From Mucor racemosus (Eukaryota; Mucoromycota; Mucoromycetes; Mucorales; Mucoraceae): a stretch of 64,000 nucleotides of DNA. Every line of letters begins with the position of its first letter. The first letter of the stretch is position 1. Made by a program: the position numbers and the translations under genes. The notes under the pieces are model-generated. The model ran no database searches, was not told the origin of the DNA, and saw nothing but the letters and a program-made list of their open reading frames with translations. Shown here piece after piece: positions 11,637 through 24,194 of the stretch. The DNA lies in assembly GCA_027405735.1 (NCBI GenBank), contig JAPEHQ010000011.1:868001-932000 (forward strand), read 5' to 3'.

Positions 11637-13176
11637 TTATTGCATTAATGCTTCAATGTCTTGTACTTCTTTAGGTACAACAGTGAAATTTTCAATTCCA
11701 TTACATGTGATTAAAACTGTATCTTCAATGCGCACTCCACCAATAACTCGATACTGATTGATTTTATCCACATCAAAATACTGACTGTAGTCTGAATTCT
11801 TGGTCCATTGATCAATACTTACATTATTGAAATAAAGACCTGGCTCAACAGTAATCACCATATTTTTATCCAGTGGTTTTTGAAGTAAATGAAGTGGAAA
11901 TCCCTTTCTTTTAATGTCCAAAATACTGATTTCTTTACCTCCAACATCATGACAATCTAAGCCTACACTATGCCCCGTCCCTATTGTTGAATGTATATGT
12001 AATCAGAATGTGTGCACCCATGACTAATTTAAAAGATCCTTCTAGATACGAATTTATATACTTGCCATGAAAATAAAATGCGCGATAAACCCCCAATTGT
12101 ACAAGCTCTTTTTCATCACCAATTAAAATACCAATTTTCACTAATTCATGGCACAAGATACGTACTACCAAGTCATGCATGTCCTTCCAGAAAACTCCCG
12201 GTTTCAATCGTGCCAGTACAGCCTTAATAAAGAGTTAGTTTTTTGTTGTTGTTGATCATTAATAAGCATTCTATGGTTTTACATTTTGAGCTTTCAACAC
12301 AATATTATAAATTGTTTTTGCTTCATTTGAAAACTTTGTTGACACTGGAAATGTTCTTGTCACATCACTTCCATAACAACGATATTCTCCTCCTGCATCA
12401 ACTAGTACAAGTGCATGCTGGTCATTTGGGATTATTTTATCATTGTCTATATAATGCAAAACTGCTGCCCTTGGTCCAGATGCTATAATTGGAATATAGC
12501 ATTGCCTGGAAAGGCCATTCTTTCCACATGTCCATCGAAATCTTGCTTCCAATTCTGCTTCGTTGATTTTTTGGCCTTGTCTATATTTCTCTCCACAATG
12601 CGACATTAAATTCATATGAGCGTGAGATGATATATGTGCTGCATAACGTAATAAGGAAATTTCCCATGGGAATTTAGTTAGTCTCGCTTCATGTACAGCA
12701 GCTTTAAGATGTTCTCTATCTATGCGTTTCTCAAATTCATTTGGAATGTAGCTAGTATAGTCTACATTTGTAATATCCAATGTAAAAATAAATTTTGGTT
12801 CCAGATGTTTTAGAAATTCCTTGAGTTGTGTATCTAATAAAATATGATCTACATTGTATTTTTCCATTAATGCTGCATCAGGCTCTGGTATGCCTTTCCA
12901 AAGTTGCTCCGCTTTGGGGGTGTCTGGTCGAATCAAATAAATCGTATCGGATTCTAATACTATCACAATATGATATCCAGCTGCTTCTACTCCTGTCAAA
13001 TAAGAAAAATTGCTTTCTTGACGAAAATCCAGCTCTACATCTGTATCATCTCGTGTATGCGTTATGCCTCCTCGGTGATAAATGATTCCATTTTCTACTG
13101 GTAAATTTTGCTTTACTTTCAAGTAATGTTTACGAGTATTAATTTTTTCTTTTGAGGGAAATGTTCTTGAACCCAT
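11637..13176 (-). CDS. Xaa-Pro dipeptidase (prolidase, peptidase family M24B)
   Basis: Cytosolic metallopeptidase cleaving Xaa-Pro dipeptides. Exons are 13176-12283, 12222-12066 and 11980-11637, giving 464 residues. The N-terminal creatinase-like domain includes YHRGGITHTRDDTDV and FSYLTG. Metal ligands of the pita-bread fold are visible: Asp in VDAGGEYRCYGSD and in the same motif's second Asp, His in HGTGHSVGLDCHDVGG, Glu in ITVEPGLYF, and Glu in VRIEDTVL. Intron 2 (12065-11981) begins with GCAAGT rather than GT. Only this GC donor keeps the frame and joins FHG to TGHSVG without an insertion. Intron 1 has a weak GTAAAA donor. The gene heads a compact minus-strand cluster. Aminopeptidase P is a close alternative, but length and motif order favour prolidase. 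Confidence 0.92.
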
Positions 13177-13518
13177 CTTGGTCTAGACACGATAAAAAAA
13201 AAAAAAAAAGAAAGGTAGAGAGAGAGAGAGAAAATAAAAATTCGATCAATGCTTGGGGCTGTTTTTCAGATGCTTTGTCGTAAATTTTTTCTCTCACGCT
13301 ATATACCGTAGTGCAATGAAGAGATAAGCAAAATGCAGGCACATAGATTTTGTTTCAGAAATCAATTGTAGACTAAAAACTGAATTATAAGATGCGCTGT
13401 ATCGCAATATCCCATCCTAGTAAAAACAGTAGCAATATAGTGAATGTTGGTTTATTTGTGATTCGATGATTGTATATTTTGCATTGAACGCCTATACTCT
13501 AGTACTTACCAATAATAG
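13177..13518. other. Promoter-side intergenic of prolidase gene
   Basis: A poly(A) run and (GA)n tract at 13193-13232 lie just upstream of the prolidase start codon, likely in its 5' leader. Nothing else is recognised. Confidence 0.4.
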
Positions 13519-13870
13519 TTATATCATAAACACAACGTGATCACTATAGCTACATTTAGTGCTATACCTAAGATTTACAATGGCTGGTTTCGTGTTTTTT
13601 TTAGGATGTAAATAACGGCAATGGCGTTTGTAATTAGATATACTTTTGGATGTAATGCTGCATATTCTGCAGTAAAAATTGGGGTAATTTCTGTCAGGAT
13701 ATCCAGTTTTTCGTGGTCTCATTCCATGTGTAGATTTGCAATGTTTACAAAACGATCGACAAGTATTTAAAGATCTACAATAACTTCTCGCATTGTTCCA
13801 ATTTAGATTTTTGAACTTCCTTTGATGTTTATAGTGTAAATTTTGACGATAAGCTTGCCTATAGAAAGTC
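13519..13870 (-). pseudogene. Fragment of an unclassified zinc-finger-like protein
   Basis: An open stretch of about 115 codons after a CTATAG acceptor-like site at 13871. No start Met is seen in its first part; the first in-frame Met is at 13722. It carries a C2H2-like unit, YCRICSITSKSISNYKRH followed by CRYLH, and an upstream Cys/His pair (CRSFCKHCKSTH). This could be an internal exon of a gene whose other exons I cannot find, or a decayed copy. The product is unknown. Its flanks are AT-rich and noncoding. Confidence 0.35.
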
Positions 13871-14430
13871 GCTCATTTTCTCAACACATATTCGGCATTA
13901 TAGTAAGCAACATATCGTATGCTTCATGAAAAAAGAAATGCCTACTCGAAAGAAAAAGATCAGCATAAGAAATAAACTGAATATATACAAGACAATCAGG
14001 TGTTTTGAATTAATTAATAGTTAAAAAGGTAATGTCTACTAATCAAAATAAACAATTGATGAAATAATATTGTTTACCTGAAAACATGTTTTTTATTTGT
14101 ATTCACTAAACAATTTATTCGGCGTAGTTTTCATATAATCAGACAGTATCATTAATTAATGTCAGATACGTTAAACATATTCGGCAATTAGACGATACCA
14201 TCAACTAATTAGATACTCCAAATATGTATGGAGCCTCCACCATGTATAATCATTTATGCATATTTGCTCCTCAAATTATTCAAAAATCCTTTTGAAGCCT
14301 TGATTAATCATTGTGTTTACGCAATCAGTCAATCAATAAGCATTAAACATGTATATATGTTATATAAACGCATTATATCATTTGATCTGTACAAAATTCA
14401 TTCAACATTGCCACAGCTACAAATAACAGT
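13871..14430. other. AT-rich intergenic, nothing recognised
   Basis: Short ATTCGGC-type words recur at 13900, 14118 and 14182. No coding evidence. Confidence 0.4.
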
Positions 14431-15450
14431 TAATTGACCAAGCATGGTTACTACAGTGATTGTTGTTAAATTTGAAAAAGAATATCAATGCACAGCTTAA
14501 AATTTAATATCAATTTTTAGCAGGATATATCTCGAGAGAATATTAAGCTAGGGCAATGTCAGTAAAGCTTAGAAAAGACTTATTTTTTTATTCTCTACAA
14601 TATATTTCAGTTTCAAATGATTTGGAGAATATTTTTTTTTAAAATGTCAAAAATGGACATATTTTGGCATGATTTTCACTGAATAAAATGGGATGAAGGC
14701 AATACTGGTTTGCAAGTTTGGTACGATGTAGTAGTACTCATGCGCGGCTATCTAAATTATTTTTCTAGTCAAAAAATATTGATTTTTGGTCGAGAAAATT
14801 GAGATTGAATGATTGATTTTTGGTCATACAAAAAACGATCCATTTTGGACGAGGGTATACAAGAATAAATTTTTGGTTTTACAAAAAAAAACCAAAAAAA
14901 ATTAATATCCCCACCAAAAATAGGGCTACAACTACGTATAAATACCCATTCTGTAGATAATTTTGCTGCGCATAACGTAAAAATAAAATATTTTAGTATT
15001 GTATTTGGATAAAGGATACTTTTTGATCAAAAACCGTTAAAATTTGATATTAAGTTTACTAGAGATTTTATGAGAAAAACATTTTTAAAACCTACACAGA
15101 TCGATTCAGAATTAAAACTGAACCCAAGATATTTAATACGTTAGTTCAACTTACTATGCATTTTTATGAGCAATTAAACATACAAGTTTTTTTTTGGATT
15201 TTTTTTCCATTTGAACACTTTTTTGAATTGAAGCTCAGTCACCTGTGCATATCTGATTATACAATTTTATATGGTGATATTCAAAATTGGAGCGTGCCCC
15301 CATTTCAATAGATAATCAGGAAATAAAAAATGTAAGATATACTTGAGATGCTACAGAATATTAACAAATGACCTATTTCTATTCATCTTGATTTTTCAGC
15401 GAGTATAAAGGCTTCAAAAGTAAAACACTTGTTTTTCCCCCGCTTAAAAT
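14431..15450 (+). repeat. Repeat superfamily 'GAGGGTATACAAG', copy G1
   Basis: About 1 kb repeated in direct orientation at 16060-17090. Shared text includes a GATTTTTGGTCATACAAAAA block, a GGACGAGGGTATACAAGAAT core at 14858, TAGGGCTACAACTACGTATA, and GGAGCGTGCCCCCATTTCAA at 15291. No long ORF. It looks like a noncoding dispersed repeat of unknown class. Confidence 0.8.
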
Positions 15451-16059
15451 CTCAATCTAAGATGTCAAATATCTCGAGATTTTATAAGCTTGCGAATAAT
15501 AGTTTCTAAGCTAAATCTTCTTGTTTTTCAATGATTTATTACATATTAAAGTTTCAGGGATGGTTTTTTTTTTTTGGACCCCCAAACCTCATAATTGTAA
15601 ATCCTGTTTTGTTTTGTTTTTCTATTTTGTAGTTTTAACAATCTGGAGAATTTTCACATTTTTTTACAAAAGTATCGCTAGGGATTAGGCAACCAAGTTT
15701 TCTGGGGTAAAATTGGCTGCTAAAAACGAATCTGCAATTCATTTTATTGTATCTATCAATTTCGTCAAGATTTTTGCGGTATAAAATTTGCTGGATTCTA
15801 GTATATACGCCTATGGCAACCCTTAAATTCCATTATAAAATGTTACTTGAGCGCATAATAAAAGTTGCTGAACAGATTATCTCTCACATTTTGATATATA
15901 ATTCTAAACGTCAAGTCTAGTTTCAACAATTTCAGAGGACAAAATAAGTTAAAAAATGTGAATATTTGTACTGGTAATCAATTTTAATAGAAACTTGTTT
16001 TCAAAAACAGTATCCATCTATTCAACATTATTGTCCCGGCTACGAAATTTATTAAATGA
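15451..16059. other. Spacer between G1 and G2 repeats
   Basis: AT-rich, with weak similarity to the repeat units. No gene seen. Confidence 0.4.
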
Positions 16060-17090
16060 AGCAAGGATGGTTACTATAGTGATAGCTTCATAAATTTGAA
16101 TGATGCAGAAATGGCCAGCTTAAAATTGAAAAAGCGCATTTGGAATGAAAATAAGTCAAGAAAATACTAAGGTATTGCAATGATGGTTATTAAGTAAAGT
16201 CTAGATTATTTTTTATTCTCTACCAGGATATTTAGTTTTTAGATCGCTGTGAAGACTTTTTTATTTTTTTATAACTTTTGTGAGAGTACTTTTTCTGTTA
16301 TAGAGATCCATGAAGGGATGACTAGTATGCACAGCTAAAGCCATAGGATAGTACTCATTAGCGTCTATCTAACGAATTTTACCTCGTCAAAAAATATTGA
16401 TTTTTGGTCGAGAAAATTGAGATTGAATGATTGATTTTTGGTCATACAAAAAACGATCCATTTTGGACGAGGATATACAAGAATAAATTTTTGGTTTTAA
16501 AAAAAAAACCAAAAAAAATTAATATCCCCACCAAAAATAGGGCTACAACTACGTATAAATACTCATTCTGTAGATAATTTTGCTGCGCATAACGTAAAAA
16601 TAAAATATTTTAGTATTGCATTTGGATGAAGGATACTTTTTGATCAAAAACCGTTAAAATTTCACATTGAATTTACTAGAGATTTTATGAGAAAAACATT
16701 TTTAAAGCCTACATATATCGATTCAGAATTGAAAATTGAACCTAAAACATTTAATACGCTAGTTCAACTTACTATGCATTTTTGTGAGTAATTAAACATA
16801 CAAGGTTTTTTTTGGATTTTTTTGGATTTTTTTTCCATTTGAACACTTTTTGAATTCTAGCTCAGCCACATATACATATCTGATTGTACAATTTTATATG
16901 GTGATATTCAAAATCGGAGCGTGCCCCCATTTCAATAGATAATGAGGAAATGCAAAATGCTAGGCTATACTTGAGATGGTATAGAATATTACCAAACAGT
17001 TCATTTGTTTGTATTCATTATCCTAGTTCTCCAGTAAGTATAAAGGCATCAAAAATGAAACATTGTTTTTCCCCGCTTAAAAACTCAATC
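16060..17090 (+). repeat. Repeat superfamily 'GAGGGTATACAAG', copy G2
   Basis: Direct copy of G1, offset by roughly 1.6 kb and diverged by substitutions and small indels. The core reads GGACGAGGATATACAAGAAT at 16463. Together with G1 it forms a long tandem-like duplication. Confidence 0.8.
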
Positions 17091-18167
17091 TAATTAATGT
17101 CGATATTGAATTCTATATCGGTGAGTTATCTCGCATGCTTGGCAATAGAAATTTTTGTTATAAATATCTGGGTCCAGGTCGATATTCTTTATGAACTTTT
17201 GCCTGCACTTTGTCATGAACCAATCCATGTTGTTTTATTAACAATGTAAATTTATGCTTTTTTTTACAAATAAGGCAGTAATAGATGTAGTTTTGTGCAC
17301 TCTAATCAATGGTTTCTTCTGTTATACGTTTTAAATAAAGAAGTTTGTAATGTATTTTTTGTCAATATTATACTGTACCAGGAACTAAACTTGAAAGAAT
17401 CGCAGACTTTGCCATATTTCCCAGCTTGACCTCAAATTATATATATATATTTTTTGTAATTAACATCATTATTAACATGATTACTATATATTATACTGCT
17501 CTTGTTTAAATATGATATACTTTTGAGTTGAGTCTGTTTCCGTTTGATGTTTTCGGTTAGATTATTAACATTCGAGTCTTCTTGTTTTAGTCCAGCATCA
17601 TTATTCAATAAGTGAAAAAACATTTACGTACTGAAAACATTCTTTTGGATTTAGTGTCAGAATTTGCTTTATGAAATTGGAAGAATCAATGGCTGACCTT
17701 TCTATCTTGACCTTAACTGCAACATCACGCTTGGCCCTATTTCTCAGTTTCATTTTGTTTTTAGAATTAAACAACAGCGAATAGTCATTTGTAAAAGACA
17801 AAACGCATACTACTATAGACCGTTTTATCTCATGTGAGGTTCAAAATGTGCGTTTTATGCCAAAATACCAAAATGCGTAAAACTGGACAATCAAGCACTT
17901 TATGCAGCTTCAACATATTTTATGTAAAGTATCAAAATATAAAATATAAACATATAGAAACACTCTTCAAAATTGCTAAAAGTGTAACATTATGTCAACA
18001 TGCAAAGGGAGGAGTAAAGCAAAACAATTATTAGAGAATTTCACTCATTTGGAAATTATTATATAATGTAATTGATTAGGGAACCTCATACTTGAAAGAG
18101 AGAGAGCTGGCGCTGTGGACTGTGGACTGTGGACTATCGTCTATTTTCCATCAAGTCTTGATGTTGC
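17091..18167. other. AT-rich intergenic with short unexplained ORFs
   Basis: A minus ORF at 17601-17801 (66 codons, basic) could splice at CTTTTCAG-like ends to one at 17432-17623, but no domain is recognisable. A short tandem GTGGACT (about 3.5 units) is at 18114-18135. Confidence 0.3.
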
Positions 18168-18889
18168 TGCAGTAAATAATGAAGTTGTTGTTCACTTAAA
18201 TATAAAAATGTAAAAATAGAAGCAGTAGAAATACAATTATAATCAGCTAAAGTTTTTATTACAAAAGATTTCTGAAGATTTAAGATAACTGAAAAAGTAT
18301 GAGGGTATCTATAGTGATTTGGAGAACTTGGATAATACCATCAAACTTGAGTGGATTCATATTTACTATTTAGTGATCTTCTAGTTTTGAGTATATTGTT
18401 ATTGATTTAATATTTTAAGGGGTAAATCATGTAGAGTATTGATCATTAGGAATTGATGTCAAGTGTGACAATATCGAACTTTTTGGAAATGGTTGTTTTG
18501 TTTATTACTGTTATTATATCTATTTTATTTAACCTTGAATTAAGGAGTAATTTTATATATGCTTGAATCTTATTTATACTGATAGTGCAACTTCAATATA
18601 GATGAGTAGTTGACTAAATTGATATATTTGTTTATTAGTATTATTGATTTGGATAGAGTCCTGTTTTGATATATATGTCATTTTTGTAATTAATTGCACC
18701 GTGATCAAGGAGGGCGCTATCATGTATACGACATGTATGGTTCAAAAAGATATTTCATATTTTTTAGCATGCGTTTGTTATACAGTAGGGATGCTGTCGA
18801 GCCCAGCTTATACTATTAAATTTGGCTAGTAAAACCCGGCTCGACACCAACGCTAGTTTGTTATTATGTTCAATTGAAGCGTTTGTTTA
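18168..18889 (+). repeat. Dispersed repeat family F, copy F1
   Basis: Matches 47350-47980 in the same orientation over its whole length (for example GCAGTAGAAATACAATTATA and TTGATATATATGTCATTT). F1 is interrupted at 18782-18856 by a small insertion that F2 lacks. A (TTAA)n microsatellite follows at about 18888-18916. Confidence 0.85.
18782..18856. mobile_element. 75-bp hAT-like miniature element (MITE) inserted in repeat F1
   Basis: Flanked by an exact 8-bp duplication TTTGTTAT (18774-18781 and 18857-18864). The uninterrupted site, with a single TTTGTTAT, is present in F2 at 47942-47949. The ends form an imperfect inverted repeat: GTAGGGATGCTGTCGAGCC against the reverse complement of GGCTCGACACCAACGCTAG, 15 of 19 matching. 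An 8-bp duplication with TAG-type ends suggests the hAT superfamily; no transposase can be seen. Confidence 0.8.
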
Positions 18890-18956
18890 TTATTAATTAA
18901 TTAATTAATTAATTATGCATAATTTATGTTAATTAATAACTAATAACCTTGATAGA

Positions 18957-19990
18957 TCCAACTCAAAATTACTCTGCATTTTTTTTTGAGCGAAAAATAT
19001 TGAATTTTCGTCGAAATAATTAAAATAATAGTTTTTGTCACAGCTTATAACCTATCATAACGGGGTCCCAAAATCGATATGAAAAAATGGACGAAAAATG
19101 ATTCAAAAAACAAAATCGTTTAAATGTTCATGAACTGCAAAGTAAGTAGACCTAGCGTATTAAATGTTTTTTGTGCAGTTTTGGATTCTGCATCCATCTA
19201 AATAAAAATTAAACAAATATTTCACATTAAATTGCGCGCAAAATGTAATTGAAATTTTGAAGGTTTTTTGAAGATACTCGTCACTTTTTATAAGTATATT
19301 TAAAATGTAATAAACTGAAATAATGCGCAAAAAAATTATCTATCGATCGAGCTATTGCAAAATGTTGTAGCTACTTTATTCGTAGAGGAAACAACATTTT
19401 TGTAAAAAAAATTTCTGTTTCAAAATTTGGGATGAGGGTATACAAGGGGAAAATGGACGCCAGAAATGGAGGTACCTTTTTGTAAACATTTTTGAGGATA
19501 TCTCCACGAAAAATCAATATTTTGAAAAACTCTAAATTGGACCTGAGAGAGCTCAACGAGCTCAACGAGCTGGATGACATGAATGCAAAAAAAAATGTTG
19601 CTCAATTTAACCAATATTTTGAAACCTGCTATAGAAATGCTGAAAAAATGAAAAAAAATAAAAGTGCTCAGAATTTTTTTATATTAAAATATGTTATAGA
19701 ACATCTCAAAAAAAGTAAGCTTTATTATTAAAAAGTGTTAGTATAGCTTAATTTTTTCTGGAGATATGAAGCTTCAAAGTTTTCAATTCTTTAGCAGTGA
19801 AATGCGCGTAAAAAATCTGAAACATTAGCGCTGAAAAATTAATATCAACTGCAAAAAAATAGGATATATCCGGATACTCGTTTTTGGATTAAAGTTAAAC
19901 ATCTCAGGTACATTGGCATATAATTTTTTCTTGGTATTATTTAGCGAAAAAAAAAGTAGAGCAGGGATGAAAAATGAGATCCAGTTTTGA
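18957..19990 (+). repeat. Repeat superfamily 'GAGGGTATACAAG', copy R1
   Basis: Contains the core TTGGGATGAGGGTATACAAG at 19426 and a conserved stretch ATCTCCACGAAAAATCAATA at 19500 followed by an open frame (19492-19731). The open frame includes SPRKINIL and ELDDMN words also seen in the palindrome arms. A related copy is inverted at 29340-30250. Confidence 0.75.
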
Positions 19991-21021
19991 AGAAAAAAGC
20001 AATGACTAATTCATATCTATTTAGCAGTGTCAAAGATATATCCCAAAAAGCGTATAGTATATATTACTCTTGTTATTAGAAAAAGTGAGGCGCTCTGCTT
20101 TTGAAGATTGAGTTGCATTTTCATTGAAACATTCAATTCATCCATTAAGCTTATTGGATTCGGTATAAAAATATGGTTGATTTTCTCAAACAATAACTTG
20201 CATGGATGTAAACTTTTATGAGTTTATTCTCATTCATGATACATTATTTAGAACATCGAAATAACTATTTATTATTGCAAAATATTGGGTGTGTAAACTT
20301 TAATTTAGCTAAGTTTAGTTTTTGGAAAGGAAGGAAGCAAGCAGAAGTTGCTTACTTTCCTGTGTAAGACTTTAATTTATAATTAAAATATCTATCCGAT
20401 GCATTATATACTTCTTCGGTATATAATGTTAATATTTTTTCTGTCAATAGTGCATATTTATGATAAAGGTTCTCCAGCTATAATTTTGTTATGTAGCATA
20501 TCTAAATTAATGCAACTTTTTTATACTCTACGGTTTGATCTGCTTTTATAAAAAAAAATTTTTTAGGCATATTAAAAAGAGATTGATTTCTTACATTTCA
20601 ATGACAAAAAGCTTTCCTTCCAATAAACTGTGGCAATAAATCTCTTACCTGCTCGTTCAAACTTGTTGCGTGTATGCAATATCTACATTAATCAAGAGAC
20701 CTCAAATGTTTTAAATTAGCAACTTTAGTCCATTTAAACTAGATTCATGCATTCGTTTGAGTATATCTACTTTATCAACATGTACATATACATGTACATA
20801 TAATACTCTTATGCTCTTTTTTATGTTGCATATCAAACTGTGGCTGTTGAAGCGGCGATATCCAACAGCAACAACAATAGAACCCGACGTACCCGGCAGA
20901 AAACCACCGGAGCATCGTCGAACTGTGCGTCACACAAAGAAACACGCATGCTAGTTTTTTTTTATATCATCTAACAAAACCAAAATCCCATCGAGAATAG
21001 TAATTCGATACACTTTATACA
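19991..21021. other. Intergenic, upstream of eIF3a gene
   Basis: AT-rich until about 20850, then a short GC-richer stretch just upstream of the eIF3a start, likely promoter and leader. A 65-codon ORF at 20757-20954 is not supported as a gene. Confidence 0.4.
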
Positions 21022-24000
21022 ATGGCACCCTTCTACGCTGTAAAGTCGGATAACGTCCTCAAGAGAGTCGAAGGTTAGATTTAGCAGATAGATGAATGAA
21101 TAGATGAATAGAATTTTGATGGATTAACGATGACTTTATAATAGAACTTCAATCTGTTGGACAAGATGAAGCTGCTTTGCAAGCTCTTCACGATGTTGTA
21201 CTTTCCAAGCGTTCTCGTAGCAACCCTATCACTGTTATGGAACCTATTATGCTCAAGTATGTTGAGCTTTGTGTTGAACTCAAGAAGGGCAAGATGGTTA
21301 AGGAAGGTCTTCACCAATACCGTAATATTGCACAAAACACCAGTGTCAACTCTATCGAAACCATTATCAACAAAATGCTTTCTCTCGCCGAAGAAAAAGT
21401 TGCTGAGGCTCGTGCCAAGGCTGATAAAATCGCTGTCGATGTTGAAGATTTAGAAGCTTCCGAAACTCCTGAATCTATCATGTTGAGCACTGTTTCCGGT
21501 GATCAAAGCAAAGATAGAACTGATCGTGCTGTTGTTACCCCATGGCTCAAGTTTTTGTGGGAAGCTTATCGCACTGTCCTCGATATCATGAGAAACAACT
21601 CTCGTTTAGAAACTCTTTACAACGCTGTTACACTCAAAGCTTTCCAATTTTGTTTGACTTATGATCGTAAGACTGAATTCCGTCGTCTTTGTGAAATTCT
21701 TCGTAACCACTTCTTGAATGTTGCAAAGTATTCTCATCAACCTCATGCCGTCAACTTGAACGATCCCGAAACTCTTCAAGCTTATTTAGAATCTCGTTTT
21801 GCTCAATTGAATGCTGCTGCCGAATTAGAATTATGGCAAGAAGCTTTCAAGTCTGTTGAAGATATTCACACTTTGTTGACTACTTCTAAGCGTCCTCCTA
21901 AGCCTGTCATGATGGCTAATTATTACGAAAAACTTACCAAGATCTTCATGGTCTCTGATGATTACTTGTTCCACTCTGCTGCTTGGAACAGATTCGCTGC
22001 TATTGAGCGTGTTGTCAACAAGAATTTAACTGATAGTCAACAATCTAGCATGGCTTCTATTGTTTTATTGTCTGCTCTTGCTATTCCTATCATTACTACC
22101 ACCAAGACTCGTCCTGGATACGTTGAAGCTGATGAATACCGTGTTCAAAAGTTGAACCGTCTTTCTATGCTTATGGGTTTGAATGCTCATCCTACTCGTA
22201 CTGGTTTATTAAAGGAAGCCCTCAACAAGAACATTTTATCTCGTGTTCGTCCTGAGATCCGTGATCTCTACAATATTCTCGAAGTTCAATTCCACCCCTT
22301 GTCCATTTGCAAAAAGATCAACCCTATCATGACCAAGATTTCCGAAGATGCTAGTTTAGCCAAGTATGTTCGTCCTCTTCATCAAGTCATCTTGACTCGT
22401 CTTTTGCAACAACTCTCTCAAGTCTATACCACCGTCAAGTTAGACTTTGTCTTGAACCTTGCTTCTTTCCCTGCTCCTTTCAACTATGATGCTGCTACTA
22501 TTGAAAAGTTCATCATGAACGGTTGTAAGCGTGGTGAACTCAATATCCGTATTGATCATGCTTCTCAAAGTCTTATTTTCGAAACTGATCTCTTTGCTCC
22601 TCCCAAGGATACTGTTACTGAAGGTATTCAATTACAATCTTCTCCTGCTGATTTGATGCGCACACAATTGTCTCGTCTTGGTGTCAGTTTGCATGCTGTT
22701 GTTCAAATGATTGATCCCTCTGTCAAGGAAACTGCTGTTAAGGCTAAGCAAGAAGTTGTCCAACGTGCTTTAGCTGGTGCTGAAGAAGAACACAAGAAGG
22801 CTTTGGCTCGTAAGGTCATTATTGAGCGTCGCAAGGAAGTTATTGAAACTGAAATTGCCCGTAAGGAAAAGGCTGCTGCCCAAGAAAAGGCTGCTGCTGC
22901 CGCAAAGAAGGCTGAAGCTGAGAAGAAGCGTGTTGAAGAGGAAGTTAAGCGCCGTGAAGAAGAACGTATTAAGCGTATTCAAGATGAGGTTCAACGTGAT
23001 CAAGCTAAGCGTATTGCTGAAGAGATTAGTAGCAAGACTGGTTTACAATTGAAGCCTGAGGAAATCGAACAATCCGATGTCAAGACCTTATTAGATTTGA
23101 AGGTATCTCGTCTCCAAACTGAACAAAAGGAATTGAGCGATCGTCTCAAGCAAATTAGTAAGCGTATTGATCACACCGAACGTGCTTACAGAAAGGAAGA
23201 AATTCCTCTTTTGGAGAAGGATTATGAACAACAACAAAAGACTGATAAGGCATTCTACGAAGCATCTCGTAAGGCTGAATTAGCTACTTCCAAGGCCAAG
23301 TTTGAAGATAACATGAAGCTCAAGAACCGTTTCTCTCGTATCATTGTTGATTATAGAAGCTACAAGAGTAAGATTGAAGCTGCTCATAAGGAAGCTACTG
23401 ATGCTAAGCTTAAGGCTGCCAATGAAGCTATTGAAAAGGAGAAGCAAGAAAGAATTGCCCAATGGCGTGAAAAGAAGGCTGAAGCTGATAGACTTCGCAA
23501 GCAAGAAGAAGCTGAAATTGCTCGTCGTGAACAAGAAGAACGTGAAGCTGCTGAAGCTGCTGAAGCTGCTCGTATTGAAAAGGAAGCTAAGCTTGCCAAG
23601 GAGAGAGAAGCTTATGCTAAGGAACGTGAGAGACTTGATGAAATTGCTAGAAAGCAACGTGAGCGTGAAGAAGAAGTTGAGCGCAAGATTGCTGCTGATA
23701 AGGCTGCTGCTCTTGCTAAGAGTAACACTCCTCCCCCTGTTAGAGCTGCTTACACTCCTCCTGGTGCTCGTACCGGTGATTCTGCTGCTGCTGGCGGTGG
23801 ATGGAGAGCTCGTGAAGCTGGTCGTGCAGCCTCAACTGCTGCATCTTCTACTCCTGAACGTTCTGAAGCTGGTGCATGGCGTAATGTCAGCCGTAATACT
23901 AACAATGATCGTTTCTCTCGTGATTCTGAACGTCGTGAAGGCAGTAGTTTTGGTGGTGAACGTCGTACTTTTGGTGATCGCCGTGAAGGTAGTGGTTATG

Positions 24001-24194
24001 GTGGAGATCGCGAGCGTCGCGAAGGTAGCGGTTTCGGTGGAGATCGTGAACGTCGTGAAGGCAGTGGTTTCGGTGGACCTCGCCGTGAAGGTAGTGGTTT
24101 CGGTGGTAACCGTGATGATCGTCGTGATGAACGTCCTCGTGGTGGTGCCAGAGGTGCTGGTGCTGGAACTCGTGAAACTGAAAGAAAATGGTAA
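21022..24194 (+). CDS. TIF32: Eukaryotic translation initiation factor 3 subunit a (eIF3a/Tif32)
   Basis: Scaffold subunit of eIF3, bridging the 40S subunit to initiation factors. Exons are 21022-21073 and 21145-24194 (1033 residues). The short first exon supplies MAPFYAVKSDNVLKRVE, and splicing gives EELQSVGQDEAALQALHD, the conserved N-terminus of the family. Residues to about 500 are helical repeats plus the PCI region (FDLNLASFPAPF-type segment, then a winged helix at about 430-490). Residues about 540-890 are a long charged coiled coil of Lys, Glu and Arg. The tail from about 940 has degenerate repeats of the form RREGSGFGGDRE, a Gly/Arg-rich RNA-contacting end that recalls the repeats of animal eIF3a. 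Codon use is clearly biased, as expected for a highly expressed gene. Long ORFs in other frames here are shadows. Confidence 0.96.

Noticed and set aside
20757..20954. 65-codon ORF upstream of eIF3a
   Set aside because: No family signal; AT-rich start and a position in the promoter region make it unlikely to be a gene.
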